Below are positions 17,577 to 26,861 of a DNA stretch of 36,905 nt, piece by piece (position 1 is the first letter of the stretch; the number at the start of each line of letters is the position of its first letter). The stretch is from Alphaproteobacteria bacterium (lineage in GTDB: Bacteria > Pseudomonadota > Alphaproteobacteria > Micropepsales > Micropepsaceae): assembly GCA_027456965.1 (NCBI GenBank), contig DAIDUA010000032.1, positions 1 to 36,905 of the forward strand, in the 5' to 3' direction. A program made the translations under genes and the position numbers. Under the pieces are notes generated by a model. The model did no database searches. It saw nothing but the letters and a program-made list of their open reading frames with translations, and was not told the origin of the DNA.

Positions 17577-18623
17577 ATGGCTGCCGGAAAGAACGTCGCT
17601 GTCGCACTCGCGCTTCTCGCATTCGGCGGCGCGATCACCCCGGCAGCCGCTCGACTCGATCCAGCTCGGGACGGCAACTTCATCATCGGCCCCGACTATG
17701 CGCCAGCGCCCGAGATGGTTGTCCAGGCCGGCGTTCCCGTGGGCACGATCCACGAATTCACGATGGATTCGGCGGACAGCAAAATCTATCCCGGCATCGC
17801 ACGAGCGTACAACGCGCTCACGGAGCGCCGCGACCCCTATGGCAACCGTCTGGCGGCGCCTTTCGCCGAGGAGTCGGTGGCGGCGCCCTATAAGCGCAAG
17901 GTTTGGGTGTATGTACCCGCCCAATATGTCCCGGGTACGCCGGCGCCCTTTATCGTCGTGCAGGACGGGCACAGTTATGTGAAGTGGCTACCGACAGTCC
18001 TCGACAACTTGATCGCGGCGCATCGCGTGCCGGTGATAGTCGCGGTGATGGTGGACCCAGGGGGCGGCGACGCCCAAGGCAGCGAACGTGGATTGGAGTA
18101 CGACACGCTGTCAGGCCGCTACAGCGATTTCATCGAGAGCGAAGTCCTGCCGAAAATTGTCAAGAATTACGGCATCGTCTTCACCAGCGATCCCAACGGG
18201 CGTGCGGCTATGGGCGGAAGCTCCGGCGCCGCCGCGGCTTTCACAATGGCGTGGTATCATCCCGAGCGATACCATCGCGTGCTCTCCTACTCCGGTACGT
18301 TCGTAAACCAGCAGTCGCCAGAGAACCCGGCGACGCCGCGCGGCGCCTGGGAGTATCACGCCCACCTCATCGCCCAGAGCAAGCGCAAGCCGCTACGGAT
18401 ATGGCTGGAAGCGGGCAGCAAGGATCTGCACTACGACGATCCCGAATCCACCTATCACAACTGGCCGATGGCCAATAAACGGATGGCGGCCGTGCTGAAG
18501 GCGAAGGGCTATCAGTACCAGTTCGTCTTCGCTGTGGGCGCGCATCACGTCGACAACAGAGTCATCGAACAGACGCTGCCCGAAGCACTCCAATGGCTCT
18601 GGTGCGGCTACCCAACAAAATGA
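17577..18623 (+). CDS. Secreted alpha/beta-hydrolase esterase (esterase D / Fes-like family)
   Basis: This 348-residue protein has a signal peptide: VAVALALLAFGGAI, then likely cleavage after AAA near residue 25. The mature part is a putative-esterase (PF00756-type) alpha/beta hydrolase. The nucleophile elbow is GGSSG (213-217, S215 most likely), the acid is probably D283 in GSKDLHYDD, and the histidine is H323 or H324 in GAHHVDN. Relatives include enterochelin esterases, acetyl-xylan/feruloyl esterases and S-formylglutathione hydrolase; the export signal and the preceding acetate transporter favour an acetyl- or acyl-ester substrate in the periplasm. The ATG at 17577 lies 5 bp after the transporter stop with no clear Shine-Dalgarno of its own. 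Substrate unknown. Confidence 0.82.
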   Translation: MAAGKNVAVALALLAFGGAITPAAARLDPARDGNFIIGPDYAPAPEMVVQAGVPVGTIHEFTMDSADSKIYPGIARAYNALTERRDPYGNRLAAPFAEESVAAPYKRKVWVYVPAQYVPGTPAPFIVVQDGHSYVKWLPTVLDNLIAAHRVPVIVAVMVDPGGGDAQGSERGLEYDTLSGRYSDFIESEVLPKIVKNYGIVFTSDPNGRAAMGGSSGAAAAFTMAWYHPERYHRVLSYSGTFVNQQSPENPATPRGAWEYHAHLIAQSKRKPLRIWLEAGSKDLHYDDPESTYHNWPMANKRMAAVLKAKGYQYQFVFAVGAHHVDNRVIEQTLPEALQWLWCGYPTK

Positions 18624-18650
18624 GCCTCAGGCGTCGCGGCCCGAATATCG

Positions 18651-21275
18651 CTAATGCAGCGCGCGGCTCGGAGCCTGCTCGATCTGGACATCGTCCGGCG
18701 AGGCCGAAAACTCCTGCCCGTTGACCGTGAGCCCGTTTTTCCCGGCACCGACTTTCACCTTGGCGCCATCGGTGATCGTTCCCTCCAACAGCAAATGCGC
18801 GAGCGGATCCTGCAGGCGACGCTGGATGACGCGCTTCAGAGGGCGCGCGCCGTAGACGGGATCGTAGCCGGCATTCGCCAACCATTCGCGCGCTTTGGCA
18901 TCCAGCGCGATCTCGATTTTCCGGTCTGCAACCAGATTTTGGAGGCGCACGATCTGGATGTCGACGATCTTGTCCATGTCGGCGCGGCTGAGCCGATGAA
19001 AAACGATGATCTCATCCAGCCGGTTGAGAAATTCCGGACGGAAATGCGCCCGCACAGCTGCCATCGCCTGAGCGCGTGCGGCCCGGGTGTCGTCTCCCGC
19101 AAGATATTCTGTGCCCAGGTTGGAAGTCAGGATAATGACCGTGTTCTTGAAATCCACCGTGCGGCCCTGCCCGTCCGTCAGACGACCATCGTCCAGCACC
19201 TGCAGCAGCACGTTGAAAACGTCCGCGTGGGCCTTTTCTACCTCGTCGAACAGGATAACCTGGTAGGGTCGCCGGCGTACGGCTTCGGTGAGCACGCCGC
19301 CCTCCTCATAGCCGACATAACCCGGCGGCGCCCCGATCAACCGCGCAACCGCGTGCTTCTCCATGAATTCGCTCATGTCGATGCGCACCATCGCGTTGTC
19401 GTCGTCGAACAGATAGGACGCCAGCGCCTTGGTCAGCTCTGTCTTGCCGACGCCGGTCGGGCCCAGGAACAGGAAAGACCCGATGGGGCGGTTGGGATCC
19501 TGCAAGCCAGCGCGCGCGCGGCGTACGGCGTTGGAAATGGCCCGCACGGCCTCATTCTGGCCAACCACGCGGCTTTCCAGAGCTTGCTCCATCTTCAGGA
19601 GCTTTTCGCGCTCGCCTTCCAGCATCTTGTCGACGGGAATGCCGGTCCAGCGTGAGACGACGCCTGCAATATGCTCCGGCGTCACGGCTTCCTTCACCAA
19701 ATCGGTATTCTGCTTTTCCTCGATCGCCTTCAGCTTACGTTCAAGATCGGGAATGACGCCGTAGGTCAGTTCACCGGCGCGCGCAAAATCGCCGCGGCGC
19801 TGGGCGATCTCGGCATCATGCAGCGCCTTGTCGAGTTTCTCCTTCAGACCCTGCACGTCCTGGACGGATTTCTTCTCTTCGTGCCACTTTGCGGCAAGCG
19901 CCGACGCATCCTGCTCAAGATCGGCAAGTTCCGCTTCGAGGGTCGCAAGGCGATCCTTCGACGCCTTGTCGGTCTCTTTCTTCAGCGCCTCGCGCTCGAT
20001 CTTGAGCTGCACGACGCGCCGGTCGAGTTCGTCCAGTTCCTCGGGCTTGGAATCCACCTGCATGCGCAGGCGGCTGGCCGCCTCGTCCATCAGGTCGATG
20101 GCCTTGTCCGGCAGGAAACGGTCTGTGATGTAGCGGTTGGACAACGTGGCCGCCGCGACGATGGCAGAATCCGTGATGCGCACACCATGGTGAACTTCGT
20201 ATTTCTCCTTCAAACCGCGCAGGATCGAGATCGTGTCTTCCACCGTCGGCTCGGATACAAACACGGGCTGGAACCGCCGCGCCAGCGCCGCGTCCTTCTC
20301 GATGTGTTTGCGGTATTCGTCGAGCGTCGTGGCACCTATGCAGTGTAATTCGCCGCGCGCCAAAGACGGCTTCAGCAAGTTGGACGCGTCCATCGCGCCC
20401 TCCCCTTTTCCGGCGCCGACCAGCGTATGCATCTCGTCGATAAAGAGGATGACCTTTCCTTCGGCCGCAGTGATCTCGCCAAGCACGGCCTTCAGCCGCT
20501 CTTCGAACTCACCGCGGTACTTTGCTCCGGCGATCAACGCACCCATGTCGAGCGACATCAGTCGCTTGTCGCGCAGGCTTTCCGGCACGTCGCCGTTGAC
20601 GATGCGCAAGGCCAGACCTTCGGCGATCGCCGTCTTGCCGACACCCGGTTCGCCGATCAACACGGGATTGTTCTTGGTACGGCGGGACAGCACCTGGATG
20701 GTGCGACGGATTTCCTCGGCGCGGCCGATCACCGGATCCAGCTTGCCGTTGCGAGCAAGCTCGGTGAGATCGCGGGCATATTTCTTCAGGGCGTCGTAGG
20801 CGTTCTCGGCGGTAGCGCTGTCCGCCGTGCGACCTTTGCGCAAATCGGCAATGGCCTTGTTGAGATTTTGCGGCGTAACGCCAGCGTCCGTCAAAATTTT
20901 CGCGGACGCCGTGCCCGTTGTCATGGTCAGCGCCAGCAACAGATATTCGGCGGTGACGAAGCTGTCTCCCGCCTTCTTCGCGGCCTGCTCGGCCGTGTCG
21001 AACACGCGCGCAGTTTCAGGCGCGAGGTAGACCTGCCCCGAGCCGGAGCCTTCGATCGTCGGAAGCTTGGCCAAGGTGCGCGCGATGCCGTCCCGCACCT
21101 GCTCCGGCTTGCCACCGACTGCGGCGATCAGGCGCGCCGCCAAGCCTTCCTCATCGTCGATGAGGACCTTCAGCAAATGCTCCGGAGTAAAATACTGGTG
21201 GTTGGAGCGCAGCGCCAATCCTTGGGCGGACTGCATAAAGCCGCGGGCGCGTTCAGTGAATTTCTCAATATCCAT
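18651..21275 (-). CDS. clpB: ClpB disaggregase chaperone
   Basis: This 874-residue Hsp100 ATPase is full length. The N-domain (1-145) contains paired Clp repeats. NBD1 has Walker A GEPGVGKT (208-215) and Walker B VILFIDE (275-281). The middle coiled-coil domain at about 410-525, which marks ClpB and docks DnaK, is present. NBD2 has GPTGVGKT (605-612). ClpB threads aggregated proteins through its hexamer pore together with DnaK/DnaJ/GrpE. AGAGG lies 5 nt before the ATG. The upstream region contains a possible heat-shock promoter and a complement of the ribosome site. Its stop is 27 bp from the convergent esterase stop. Confidence 0.98.
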   Translation of the reverse strand: MDIEKFTERARGFMQSAQGLALRSNHQYFTPEHLLKVLIDDEEGLAARLIAAVGGKPEQVRDGIARTLAKLPTIEGSGSGQVYLAPETARVFDTAEQAAKKAGDSFVTAEYLLLALTMTTGTASAKILTDAGVTPQNLNKAIADLRKGRTADSATAENAYDALKKYARDLTELARNGKLDPVIGRAEEIRRTIQVLSRRTKNNPVLIGEPGVGKTAIAEGLALRIVNGDVPESLRDKRLMSLDMGALIAGAKYRGEFEERLKAVLGEITAAEGKVILFIDEMHTLVGAGKGEGAMDASNLLKPSLARGELHCIGATTLDEYRKHIEKDAALARRFQPVFVSEPTVEDTISILRGLKEKYEVHHGVRITDSAIVAAATLSNRYITDRFLPDKAIDLMDEAASRLRMQVDSKPEELDELDRRVVQLKIEREALKKETDKASKDRLATLEAELADLEQDASALAAKWHEEKKSVQDVQGLKEKLDKALHDAEIAQRRGDFARAGELTYGVIPDLERKLKAIEEKQNTDLVKEAVTPEHIAGVVSRWTGIPVDKMLEGEREKLLKMEQALESRVVGQNEAVRAISNAVRRARAGLQDPNRPIGSFLFLGPTGVGKTELTKALASYLFDDDNAMVRIDMSEFMEKHAVARLIGAPPGYVGYEEGGVLTEAVRRRPYQVILFDEVEKAHADVFNVLLQVLDDGRLTDGQGRTVDFKNTVIILTSNLGTEYLAGDDTRAARAQAMAAVRAHFRPEFLNRLDEIIVFHRLSRADMDKIVDIQIVRLQNLVADRKIEIALDAKAREWLANAGYDPVYGARPLKRVIQRRLQDPLAHLLLEGTITDGAKVKVGAGKNGLTVNGQEFSASPDDVQIEQAPSRALH

Positions 21276-21377
21276 CTCTGCCTCTCAAGCCCAGGTCCAG
21301 GCCCTTGGTTAGCAGCCTAGGACAAGTCTTATCGATTTAGGCTACGGCCCCGTTAAGGGCGCCGCGTCCATATCGAC

Positions 21378-21407
21378 TATTTGGGAACTGAGAGGCAAAA
21401 GGACAAG
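21378..21407 (-). promoter_or_regulatory. Possible sigma-32 heat-shock promoter for clpB
   Basis: On the minus strand CTTGTCC (21407-21401) is followed after 15 nt by CCCAAATA (21385-21378). This partly matches the heat-shock pattern CTTGAAA / CCCCATNT, with CTTG and CCC-A intact. It lies about 100 nt before the clpB ATG. The match is partial, but heat-shock control of clpB is general. Confidence 0.4.
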
Positions 21408-21459
21408 GGGGGCGCAGAAACACCCAAATTTCCTTCCTTTTTGAGCAGAGAAGCCGAGG

Positions 21460-21933
21460 CTATTCCTGGCCGTCCCCCTCATTGCCGTCTTCGTCGCCGT
21501 CCGTTTCCTCATTCTGCCCTTCCGTTAATGAGAATGACGGTGCGCTGGTCGGTGCGCCTGGCGGTTGGACAAAGGGCTGATCGCCGGACCCGTTCGGCGG
21601 GCGATATTGGGCGTTGCCGTTATTTTGGCCGTTCTGCGCCTGATATTGCTGAGCCTGGGCCTGCGCGGCCGCCAAGATGCGATAATAGTGCTCGGCGTGC
21701 TGGAGGTAGTTCTCGGCCATGACCCGGTCGCCGGACGCGTTGGCGTCACGAGCGAGCTGCAGGTATTTCTCGTACACGTGCGAAGCCGAGCCGCGAATCT
21801 TGATCTCAGGGCCATTGGAATCATAGGTGCGGTTCGGGTTGTGCCCGTTGCCGCCACCGCCGCCGCCGCCACTACCGCTATGACCGTTATGACCGTTCTG
21901 CGGCCGACGGCCGCCTCTTCTCGAGCGTTTCAC
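21460..21933 (-). CDS. DUF4167-domain protein
   Basis: This protein of about 157 residues is typical of alphaproteobacterial DUF4167 proteins: a basic, low-complexity N-terminus (KRSRRGGRRPQ, then a glycine run), the conserved core NGPEIKIRGSASHVYEKY and LQLARDANASGDRVMAENY with LQHAEHYYRI, and an acidic, Q/N/P-rich disordered tail. The function of the family is not established; the basic head and acidic tail suggest nucleic-acid or ribosome contact. GTG at 21933 is preferred because AGGGG lies 6 nt upstream; the frame opens at a TTG at 21996 without an obvious ribosome site. Location between clpB and prmC-prfA is a conserved arrangement in this class. Confidence 0.85.
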   Translation of the reverse strand: MKRSRRGGRRPQNGHNGHSGSGGGGGGGNGHNPNRTYDSNGPEIKIRGSASHVYEKYLQLARDANASGDRVMAENYLQHAEHYYRILAAAQAQAQQYQAQNGQNNGNAQYRPPNGSGDQPFVQPPGAPTSAPSFSLTEGQNEETDGDEDGNEGDGQE

Positions 21934-22063
21934 TGTTGCCCCTTTGGGTTCGGACGGCTGTATTCCGTCGCGCGGGTTACCATTTATCGCCGTCAACTGC
22001 GCGCGCGCGTGCCGCGTTGCATTGAAAGCATCCAGACTTTGTCTTTCGCTATGTCCAAGGCGT

Positions 22064-22080
22064 GACGCGTCCGACGCGTC
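22064..22080. repeat. Tandem 8-bp palindromes upstream of the DUF4167 gene
   Basis: GACGCGTC occurs twice (22064-22071 and 22073-22080), separated by one C. Each copy is a perfect palindrome, so the unit can be read as either direct or inverted repeats. It lies in the 269-bp gap between prmC and the DUF4167 start, about 130 bp before the preferred GTG. TTTCCC/GGGAAA arms (22142-22147 with 22130-22135, minus sense) lie nearby. Function unknown; a protein-binding site is possible. Confidence 0.4.
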
Positions 22081-22202
22081 GTCTCCGCCGCAACAACCAC
22101 CATATCCATCGGTCGCTCGGCGGGGTGCCTTTCCCCGGTCCGGGAAACTAACGGTTCATCCTTGCTTTTCCAATACATTTTTCGCGCCAGCCCAAAGGTT
22201 CG

Positions 22203-22994
22203 CTACCGGCGCCCGGCGGTCAAAACACGCCGGATTCCCGCCAAATCGGCCGTTACCTCGGCTGTCTTAAGGCCGGCCTGGGCCAGGAGGATCGCCACAT
22301 CATCGCTCTGTCCGGCCCCAACTTCGACCAAAGCCAGCCCCCCTGGGCACAACAGACGGGCTATCTGCGGCGCCAAGGCGCGATAGGCCGACAACCCGTC
22401 AAGTCCGCCGTCCAGAGCCTGGACCGGCTCGTAGCAAGTTACCTCCGGCTGCAGGCCCGGTATGTCCGACGTTCTGATATAGGGAGGATTCGACAGGATC
22501 ACCTCGTAGGCCCCCCCGACCGCGTCGGCCCAATCTCCCCCGTGGACTTCGCATCGGCCGACAAGCCCGTGACGGACCACATTGTTGAGAGCAAAAGCAC
22601 GTGCTTCTTCAGATTTCTCAACGCCCAAGCCGTGTGCATTTACAAATTCGTTGAGGAACGCGATGAGCAGGCATCCGGTCCCGGTGCCCAGATCGAGGAC
22701 GTTCAGCGGGGCAACCCGGTCCGGGAAAGCGGCCAGCGCCGCTTCGATCACCGTCTCGGTCTCAGGACGGGGAATCAGGACCCCGGGACCGACTTCGAAA
22801 TCCAGGCTCCAGAACTCCTTGTGGCCGGTGATGTACGCAAGAGGCTCCCGCGCGGCTCGGCGAGCGACGAAGGACTCAAAAAGGGCCTCGTCGCCGCCGC
22901 TATGCGCCCACAGCACCCGAGCGTCGAGGCGCGGATTGTCGATTCCCGCGGCGGCAAGGCGGCGCACCGCGCCGACGACCAGCGGATCACTCAC
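22203..22994 (-). CDS. prmC: PrmC, release factor glutamine methyltransferase
   Basis: This 263-residue enzyme N5-methylates the glutamine of the GGQ motif in release factors RF1 and RF2, raising termination efficiency. The catalytic NPPY (169-172, in ILSNPPYIR), SAM motif DLGTGTG (101-107), [10 protein letters not shown] (71-80) and an N-terminal helical domain are all present. Its ATG overlaps the prfA stop by 4 bp (ATGA), so it is translated together with its substrate RF1, as in most bacteria. Length is slightly short of the usual 275-290, from shorter loops rather than a missing motif. Confidence 0.95.
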   Translation of the reverse strand: MSDPLVVGAVRRLAAAGIDNPRLDARVLWAHSGGDEALFESFVARRAAREPLAYITGHKEFWSLDFEVGPGVLIPRPETETVIEAALAAFPDRVAPLNVLDLGTGTGCLLIAFLNEFVNAHGLGVEKSEEARAFALNNVVRHGLVGRCEVHGGDWADAVGGAYEVILSNPPYIRTSDIPGLQPEVTCYEPVQALDGGLDGLSAYRALAPQIARLLCPGGLALVEVGAGQSDDVAILLAQAGLKTAEVTADLAGIRRVLTAGRR

Positions 22995-24073
22995 GTCGCG
23001 TCCGCTTCCAGCTCGGCAAGCCTGCTTGCCTGGTCTTCGGTGACCAGCGCGTCGACGATATCTCCCAGCTCGTCGCCCGAAATGATCCTATCGAGCTTGT
23101 AAAGCGTCAGGTTGATTCGGTGATCGGTTACCCGGCCCTGCGGGAAATTATAGGTGCGGATGCGCTCCGAACGATCGCCCGAACCAACCATGCTCTTCCG
23201 ATCGGCGGCACGGGCGCTGTCGACGCGGTGACGTTCCATCTCATAAAGCTTTGCCTTCAGCATCTTCATCGCCTGGGCCTTGTTCTTGTGCTGGGATTTT
23301 TCCGTCTGCTGGGCAATAGCGATTCCCGTCGGCAGGTGGGTGATACGCACTGCGCTTTCGGTCTTGTTGACATGCTGGCCGCCGGCGCCTTGCGCGCGAT
23401 AGACGTCGATCCGCAAATCCTTGTCGTTGATGACGACATCGACATCCTCCGGCTCCGGCAAGACGGCAACGGTGGCGGCCGACGTGTGGATACGCCCGTT
23501 CGCTTCGGTGGCGGGCACGCGCTGCACACGATGCACGCCGCTCTCGAATTTCAGCTTGGCATAGACGCCGGTGCCAACGACGTCGAGGGTCGCATCCTTG
23601 ATTCCCCCAAGGTCGCTTTCGCTCATGGACATCAGTTCGGTGCGCCAGCCCTGAAGCTGACAATACCGCTGATACATGCCCAGTAGGTCGGCCGCAAACA
23701 GCGCCGCTTCATCCCCGCCGGTGCCGGCCCGGATTTCAACGATGGCTGACGAGTCATCGGCGGCGTCCTTGGGAAGAAGCTTCAGTTTCAGTTCATGTTC
23801 GAGCGATTCAAGCCGCGATTTCAGGTCGACACGTTCCTGTTCGGCCAGCGCGCGCATTTCGGTTTCGATCGATGGGTCGTTCACAAGGGTATCCGCTTCG
23901 GCGAATTGTTTTTCCGCGGAGCGATAGGACTCCACCGCCGCGATCACAGGTGCGAGTTCGGCGTGTTCCTTCGACAGCTTCACATAGCCGGCCCCCGCCA
24001 CGCCCGACGAGAGCTCCGCTTCGATCGCATGAAAGCGATCCAACAGACGTTCGAGTTTGGCCGTGGGAATCAT
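22991..24073 (-). CDS. prfA: Peptide chain release factor 1
   Basis: This 360-residue RF1 recognises UAA and UAG stop codons. The codon-recognition tripeptide region PAT is at 187-189 ([15 protein letters not shown]) and the peptidyl-hydrolysis GGQ at 231-233 ([15 protein letters not shown]). The class-specific [16 protein letters not shown] stretch follows. The N-terminal helical domain is complete. The ATG at 24073 is standard and the length matches the family exactly. It is the first gene of the prfA-prmC pair, 55 bp after ispG on the same strand. Confidence 0.98.
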   Translation of the reverse strand: MIPTAKLERLLDRFHAIEAELSSGVAGAGYVKLSKEHAELAPVIAAVESYRSAEKQFAEADTLVNDPSIETEMRALAEQERVDLKSRLESLEHELKLKLLPKDAADDSSAIVEIRAGTGGDEAALFAADLLGMYQRYCQLQGWRTELMSMSESDLGGIKDATLDVVGTGVYAKLKFESGVHRVQRVPATEANGRIHTSAATVAVLPEPEDVDVVINDKDLRIDVYRAQGAGGQHVNKTESAVRITHLPTGIAIAQQTEKSQHKNKAQAMKMLKAKLYEMERHRVDSARAADRKSMVGSGDRSERIRTYNFPQGRVTDHRINLTLYKLDRIISGDELGDIVDALVTEDQASRLAELEADAT

Positions 24074-24128
24074 GACTGCATCTCACCCACCCACGCCGGG
24101 GAGGCAAAAACGGGCGCATAATGCATCG

Positions 24129-25259
24129 CTACTGCGCGGCTTCGAGAGTCTTGCCGCGCGTCGCCTCTATCTCCGCAGCTTTCTTTTCGCAGAGATCAAC
24201 GATGTGCTCCACGAGATCCTTGTTGTCGAGGCGATAGGCGATCTCGCCGTTCAGATAAATCTGGCCGTGGCCCTTGCCGGCGCCGCCCCCGGTGAAGCCC
24301 AGATCTGTTTCCCGCGCCTCGCCCGGCCCGTTCACCACGCAGCCGATGATCGAGAGCGACATCGGCGTGGTGATGTGCTTGAGGCGATCCTCCAGAAGCT
24401 TCACCGTCTCGATCACGTTGAATCCCTGGCGCGCGCAGGACGGGCAGGAAATGATGTTCACGCCGCGATGGCGCAGGTTCAGCGATTTCAGGATGTCGAA
24501 GCCGACACGGACTTCTTCCTCCGGCTCGGCGGAGAGCGAAACGCGAATGGTGTCGCCGATGCCGCTCCACAACAGCATGCCCATGCCAATCGAGGATTTT
24601 ACCGTGCCGGAGATCATGCCGCCTGCTTCGGTGATGCCCAGATGGAGTGGGCAATCAATTACTTCGGCCAGCGCCTGATAGGCGGCCACGGCAAGGAACG
24701 GATCTGAGGCCTTCACCGAAATCTTGTATTCGCGAAAGTCGTTGTCATCGAGAATCTTGGCGTGGCTGAGAGCGCTCTCCACCATCGCTTCGGGGCACGG
24801 TTCGCCGTAGCGCTCAAGCAGATCCTTCTCGAGCGAGCCTGCGTTGACGCCGATTCGCATCGAGCAGTCGTGATCCTTCGCCGCCTTGACGACATCCCTC
24901 ACGCGCTGCGCGCTGCCAATGTTGCCTGGATTGATGCGCAGACAGGCGGCACCCGCCTCCGCCGCTTCGATAGCGCGCTTGTAATGGAAGTGGATGTCGG
25001 CGACGACGGGAATTGGCGACGCCTTGCAGATCGCCTTCATCGCGGCCGTGGCGTCTTCGTCGGGGCACGAGACGCGCACGATGTCGGCACCAGCCTCCGC
25101 CACGCGACGAATCTGATCGATCGTGCCGCGAACGTCGGACGTAACCGTGTTGGTCATGGTCTGCACGCTGATCGGGGCATCGCCACCGACGGCCACGGGA
25201 CCCACGTGAATCTGCCGGGATTTACGCCGGTAAATATCGCGATACGCTCGTATGCTCAT
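24129..25259 (-). CDS. ispG: IspG, HMBPP synthase of the MEP pathway
   Basis: This 376-residue iron-sulfur enzyme reduces the cyclic diphosphate ME-cPP, the product of IspF, to HMBPP. A TIM-barrel half starts with [15 protein letters not shown] and contains VADIHFHY and RINPGNIG. The cluster-binding half has C272 and C275 ([10 protein letters not shown]), C307 (GCVVNGPGE) and E314, matching the three-Cys-one-Glu ligand set of known IspG. This is the compact bacterial two-domain form without the insertion found in plants and Chlamydia. It lies 21 bp downstream of the rodZ-like gene, forming an operon with it, and precedes prfA. With ispDF it gives three MEP-pathway activities in this window. 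Confidence 0.97.
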   Translation of the reverse strand: MSIRAYRDIYRRKSRQIHVGPVAVGGDAPISVQTMTNTVTSDVRGTIDQIRRVAEAGADIVRVSCPDEDATAAMKAICKASPIPVVADIHFHYKRAIEAAEAGAACLRINPGNIGSAQRVRDVVKAAKDHDCSMRIGVNAGSLEKDLLERYGEPCPEAMVESALSHAKILDDNDFREYKISVKASDPFLAVAAYQALAEVIDCPLHLGITEAGGMISGTVKSSIGMGMLLWSGIGDTIRVSLSAEPEEEVRVGFDILKSLNLRHRGVNIISCPSCARQGFNVIETVKLLEDRLKHITTPMSLSIIGCVVNGPGEARETDLGFTGGGAGKGHGQIYLNGEIAYRLDNKDLVEHIVDLCEKKAAEIEATRGKTLEAAQ

Positions 25260-25280
25260 GACAACCTTCCGCCGAACGCC

Positions 25281-26324
25281 TTAGCCAGGCCGGCCGTTAT
25301 TGTAACGATCCATGACCGACTGTGGATCGAGAGAGAGAGCCTCGACAGTCTCACCACCCTTGCCGAGAAGCCCCATCGACATGCCGTCCAGATCAAGTTC
25401 GACCGCCCCGGCATCCGAGGTGGTTAACGTCAGACCGACAAGATTGGGCACGCGATAGGTGTCGCCGGGCTTCAGCGTGCGGTTGATATAGACCATACCA
25501 TCCGGCCCCTCGACGAGAATCCGGGCCGCTTGCCGGGCGCGCAGGATGACCCGCGCGTTTTTGTTCTGCTCACCATAGACCTGGCCTTGCGGCAGAGGCG
25601 CGGCAGGTACACCGGAAGGCTGAAGTCCGGCGGCAGAGCCATTGTTGTCCGCAGGCGCTGGCGCCGCGGGTGCCGTTTGTTGGCCCGCCGTAGCTTGTGT
25701 TGCCGGCAACTGCGGCGCCAGCGTGCCGGTGAAGCCCGTTTGCGCCGGCGTTACCGGCGCCGGTTGAACAACAATGGGCTTGGGATGCGCGATGACCGGT
25801 TTGGGCGCCAATTGCTGCGGCGGCGGTGCGGTTATGGGCTCGTTGAGCATGCGATCCGCAGAGGTAGCAAGTTGATAGGCGCCGTAAAGAACGAGCACCA
25901 GCACTACGCCTGCAATAACCTTCCAGCCCTGCGGCAGCCGGCGGTGTTCGTCTTCATCAATGACGGTGACCGTCGGGGTGGTCTCGTCGGTGCGGCCTGC
26001 GATCTCGGCCTTGAACCGTTCGACGCATTGGACCGCGTCGAGCCCAAGATAGTCCGCATACGACCGCACGAAACCCACGGCGTAGGTACGGCCGGGCAAG
26101 GCCTCGATACGGTCTTCTTCCAACGCTTCCAGATGGTCCTTGCGAATCTTCAGAACCCGAGAGACCGTCGCAAGATCGTCGCCGCGCCGCAGCCGCGCCG
26201 CGTGGAGATCCTGGCCGACAGTCTCCAGCGGCGCATCGAGGTCGCCGGAAATTTCGCGCAGATGAATACGACGGCGGTTGAGCCCACCCTCTTCATCCAA
26301 TGTCAGGCGCGTGACTTTTGTCAT
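25281..26324 (-). CDS. rodZ: RodZ-like helix-turn-helix membrane protein
   Basis: This 347-residue protein has the RodZ layout: a cytoplasmic HTH_25 domain (about 37-105; GQDLHAARLRRGDDLATVS), a single membrane span (about 135-153), a Pro/Ala/Gln-rich periplasmic linker (about 165-255) and a C-terminal beta-rich DUF4115 domain (about 258-345). RodZ ties the MreB cytoskeleton to the cell-wall elongation machinery. The ATG at 26324 is preferred over a TTG 9 nt upstream. A good TATAAT -10 lies about 50 nt before it. Immediate neighbour ispG is conserved in other proteobacteria. Orthology to RodZ is inferred from architecture; sequence alone cannot prove a shape role. Confidence 0.85.
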   Translation of the reverse strand: MTKVTRLTLDEEGGLNRRRIHLREISGDLDAPLETVGQDLHAARLRRGDDLATVSRVLKIRKDHLEALEEDRIEALPGRTYAVGFVRSYADYLGLDAVQCVERFKAEIAGRTDETTPTVTVIDEDEHRRLPQGWKVIAGVVLVLVLYGAYQLATSADRMLNEPITAPPPQQLAPKPVIAHPKPIVVQPAPVTPAQTGFTGTLAPQLPATQATAGQQTAPAAPAPADNNGSAAGLQPSGVPAAPLPQGQVYGEQNKNARVILRARQAARILVEGPDGMVYINRTLKPGDTYRVPNLVGLTLTTSDAGAVELDLDGMSMGLLGKGGETVEALSLDPQSVMDRYNNGRPG

Positions 26325-26374
26325 CGATTGCAAAAAACCTACACAAGCCGCGCAAAGCGCAGTGGATTCAATAC

Positions 26375-26380
26375 ATTATA
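26375..26380 (-). promoter_or_regulatory. -10 element for the rodZ-ispG operon
   Basis: A consensus TATAAT on the minus strand lies 50 nt before the rodZ ATG. No clear -35 is seen 16-18 nt upstream; the region there is T-rich (around TTTTCGG). Confidence 0.45.
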
Positions 26381-26861
26381 TCGCTTCCATTACTAACCGA
26401 AAATCGACAGGCAAACCACCGAAAACCGCTATTTTTTGGTTTCCGTCACGGCCCGGACGTATTTGTCCTCCTTGCCGGAGTTTGAGCCAGACGTCTACTT
26501 TGTGCCGTTGCCTGTTGCGAATCTTGGCCTAGCCGGCGCCGCTCCGTTTGATAAATCGCCGGCCGAAACCTGTTCCGTACCGGACGATGTTGTTTTTTCA
26601 CCCGCATCGATCTCATCCCATGGAGGACCGACACGTCAGCGGTCCTGCTCAGGCGTCCAACTCGGGAGTAAACCAATCTTGATAAGCGGCCAGCGGCGGC
26701 ATCTGGGATGTAGCAACAATCCAGCTAGTAACCAATGAACGTAACCTATCTTTCGGTCAATCCATAACCCATTGTAATTACTGCGGATTGCGCTTGCGAT
26801 GCGTCTTTCCAACCGGCATCGAGGTTCTCGGCTTTCTCGTCACAGCCACCGGCCGACCACC
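26381..26861. other. Gene-free stretch between ptsP and rodZ
   Basis: No recognisable gene lies between the rodZ promoter and the ptsP stop. Short open frames exist on both strands (for example 26436-26738 plus and 26446-26676 minus), but neither resembles a known family. One perfect 7-bp hairpin, AGGACCG/CGGTCCT (26624-26630 and 26640-26646, 9-nt loop), is visible. The rest looks more AT-rich than the flanking genes. A small RNA or a decayed gene is possible but not shown. Confidence 0.4.

Noticed and set aside
21993-22178. 61-codon minus-strand frame between prmC and DUF4167
   Set aside because: No recognisable domain and no conserved start context; it crosses the tandem palindromes and is more likely leader sequence.
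26436-26738. 100-codon plus-strand frame in the ptsP-rodZ gap
   Set aside because: No family resemblance and no clear ribosome site; kept only as a note on the gap.
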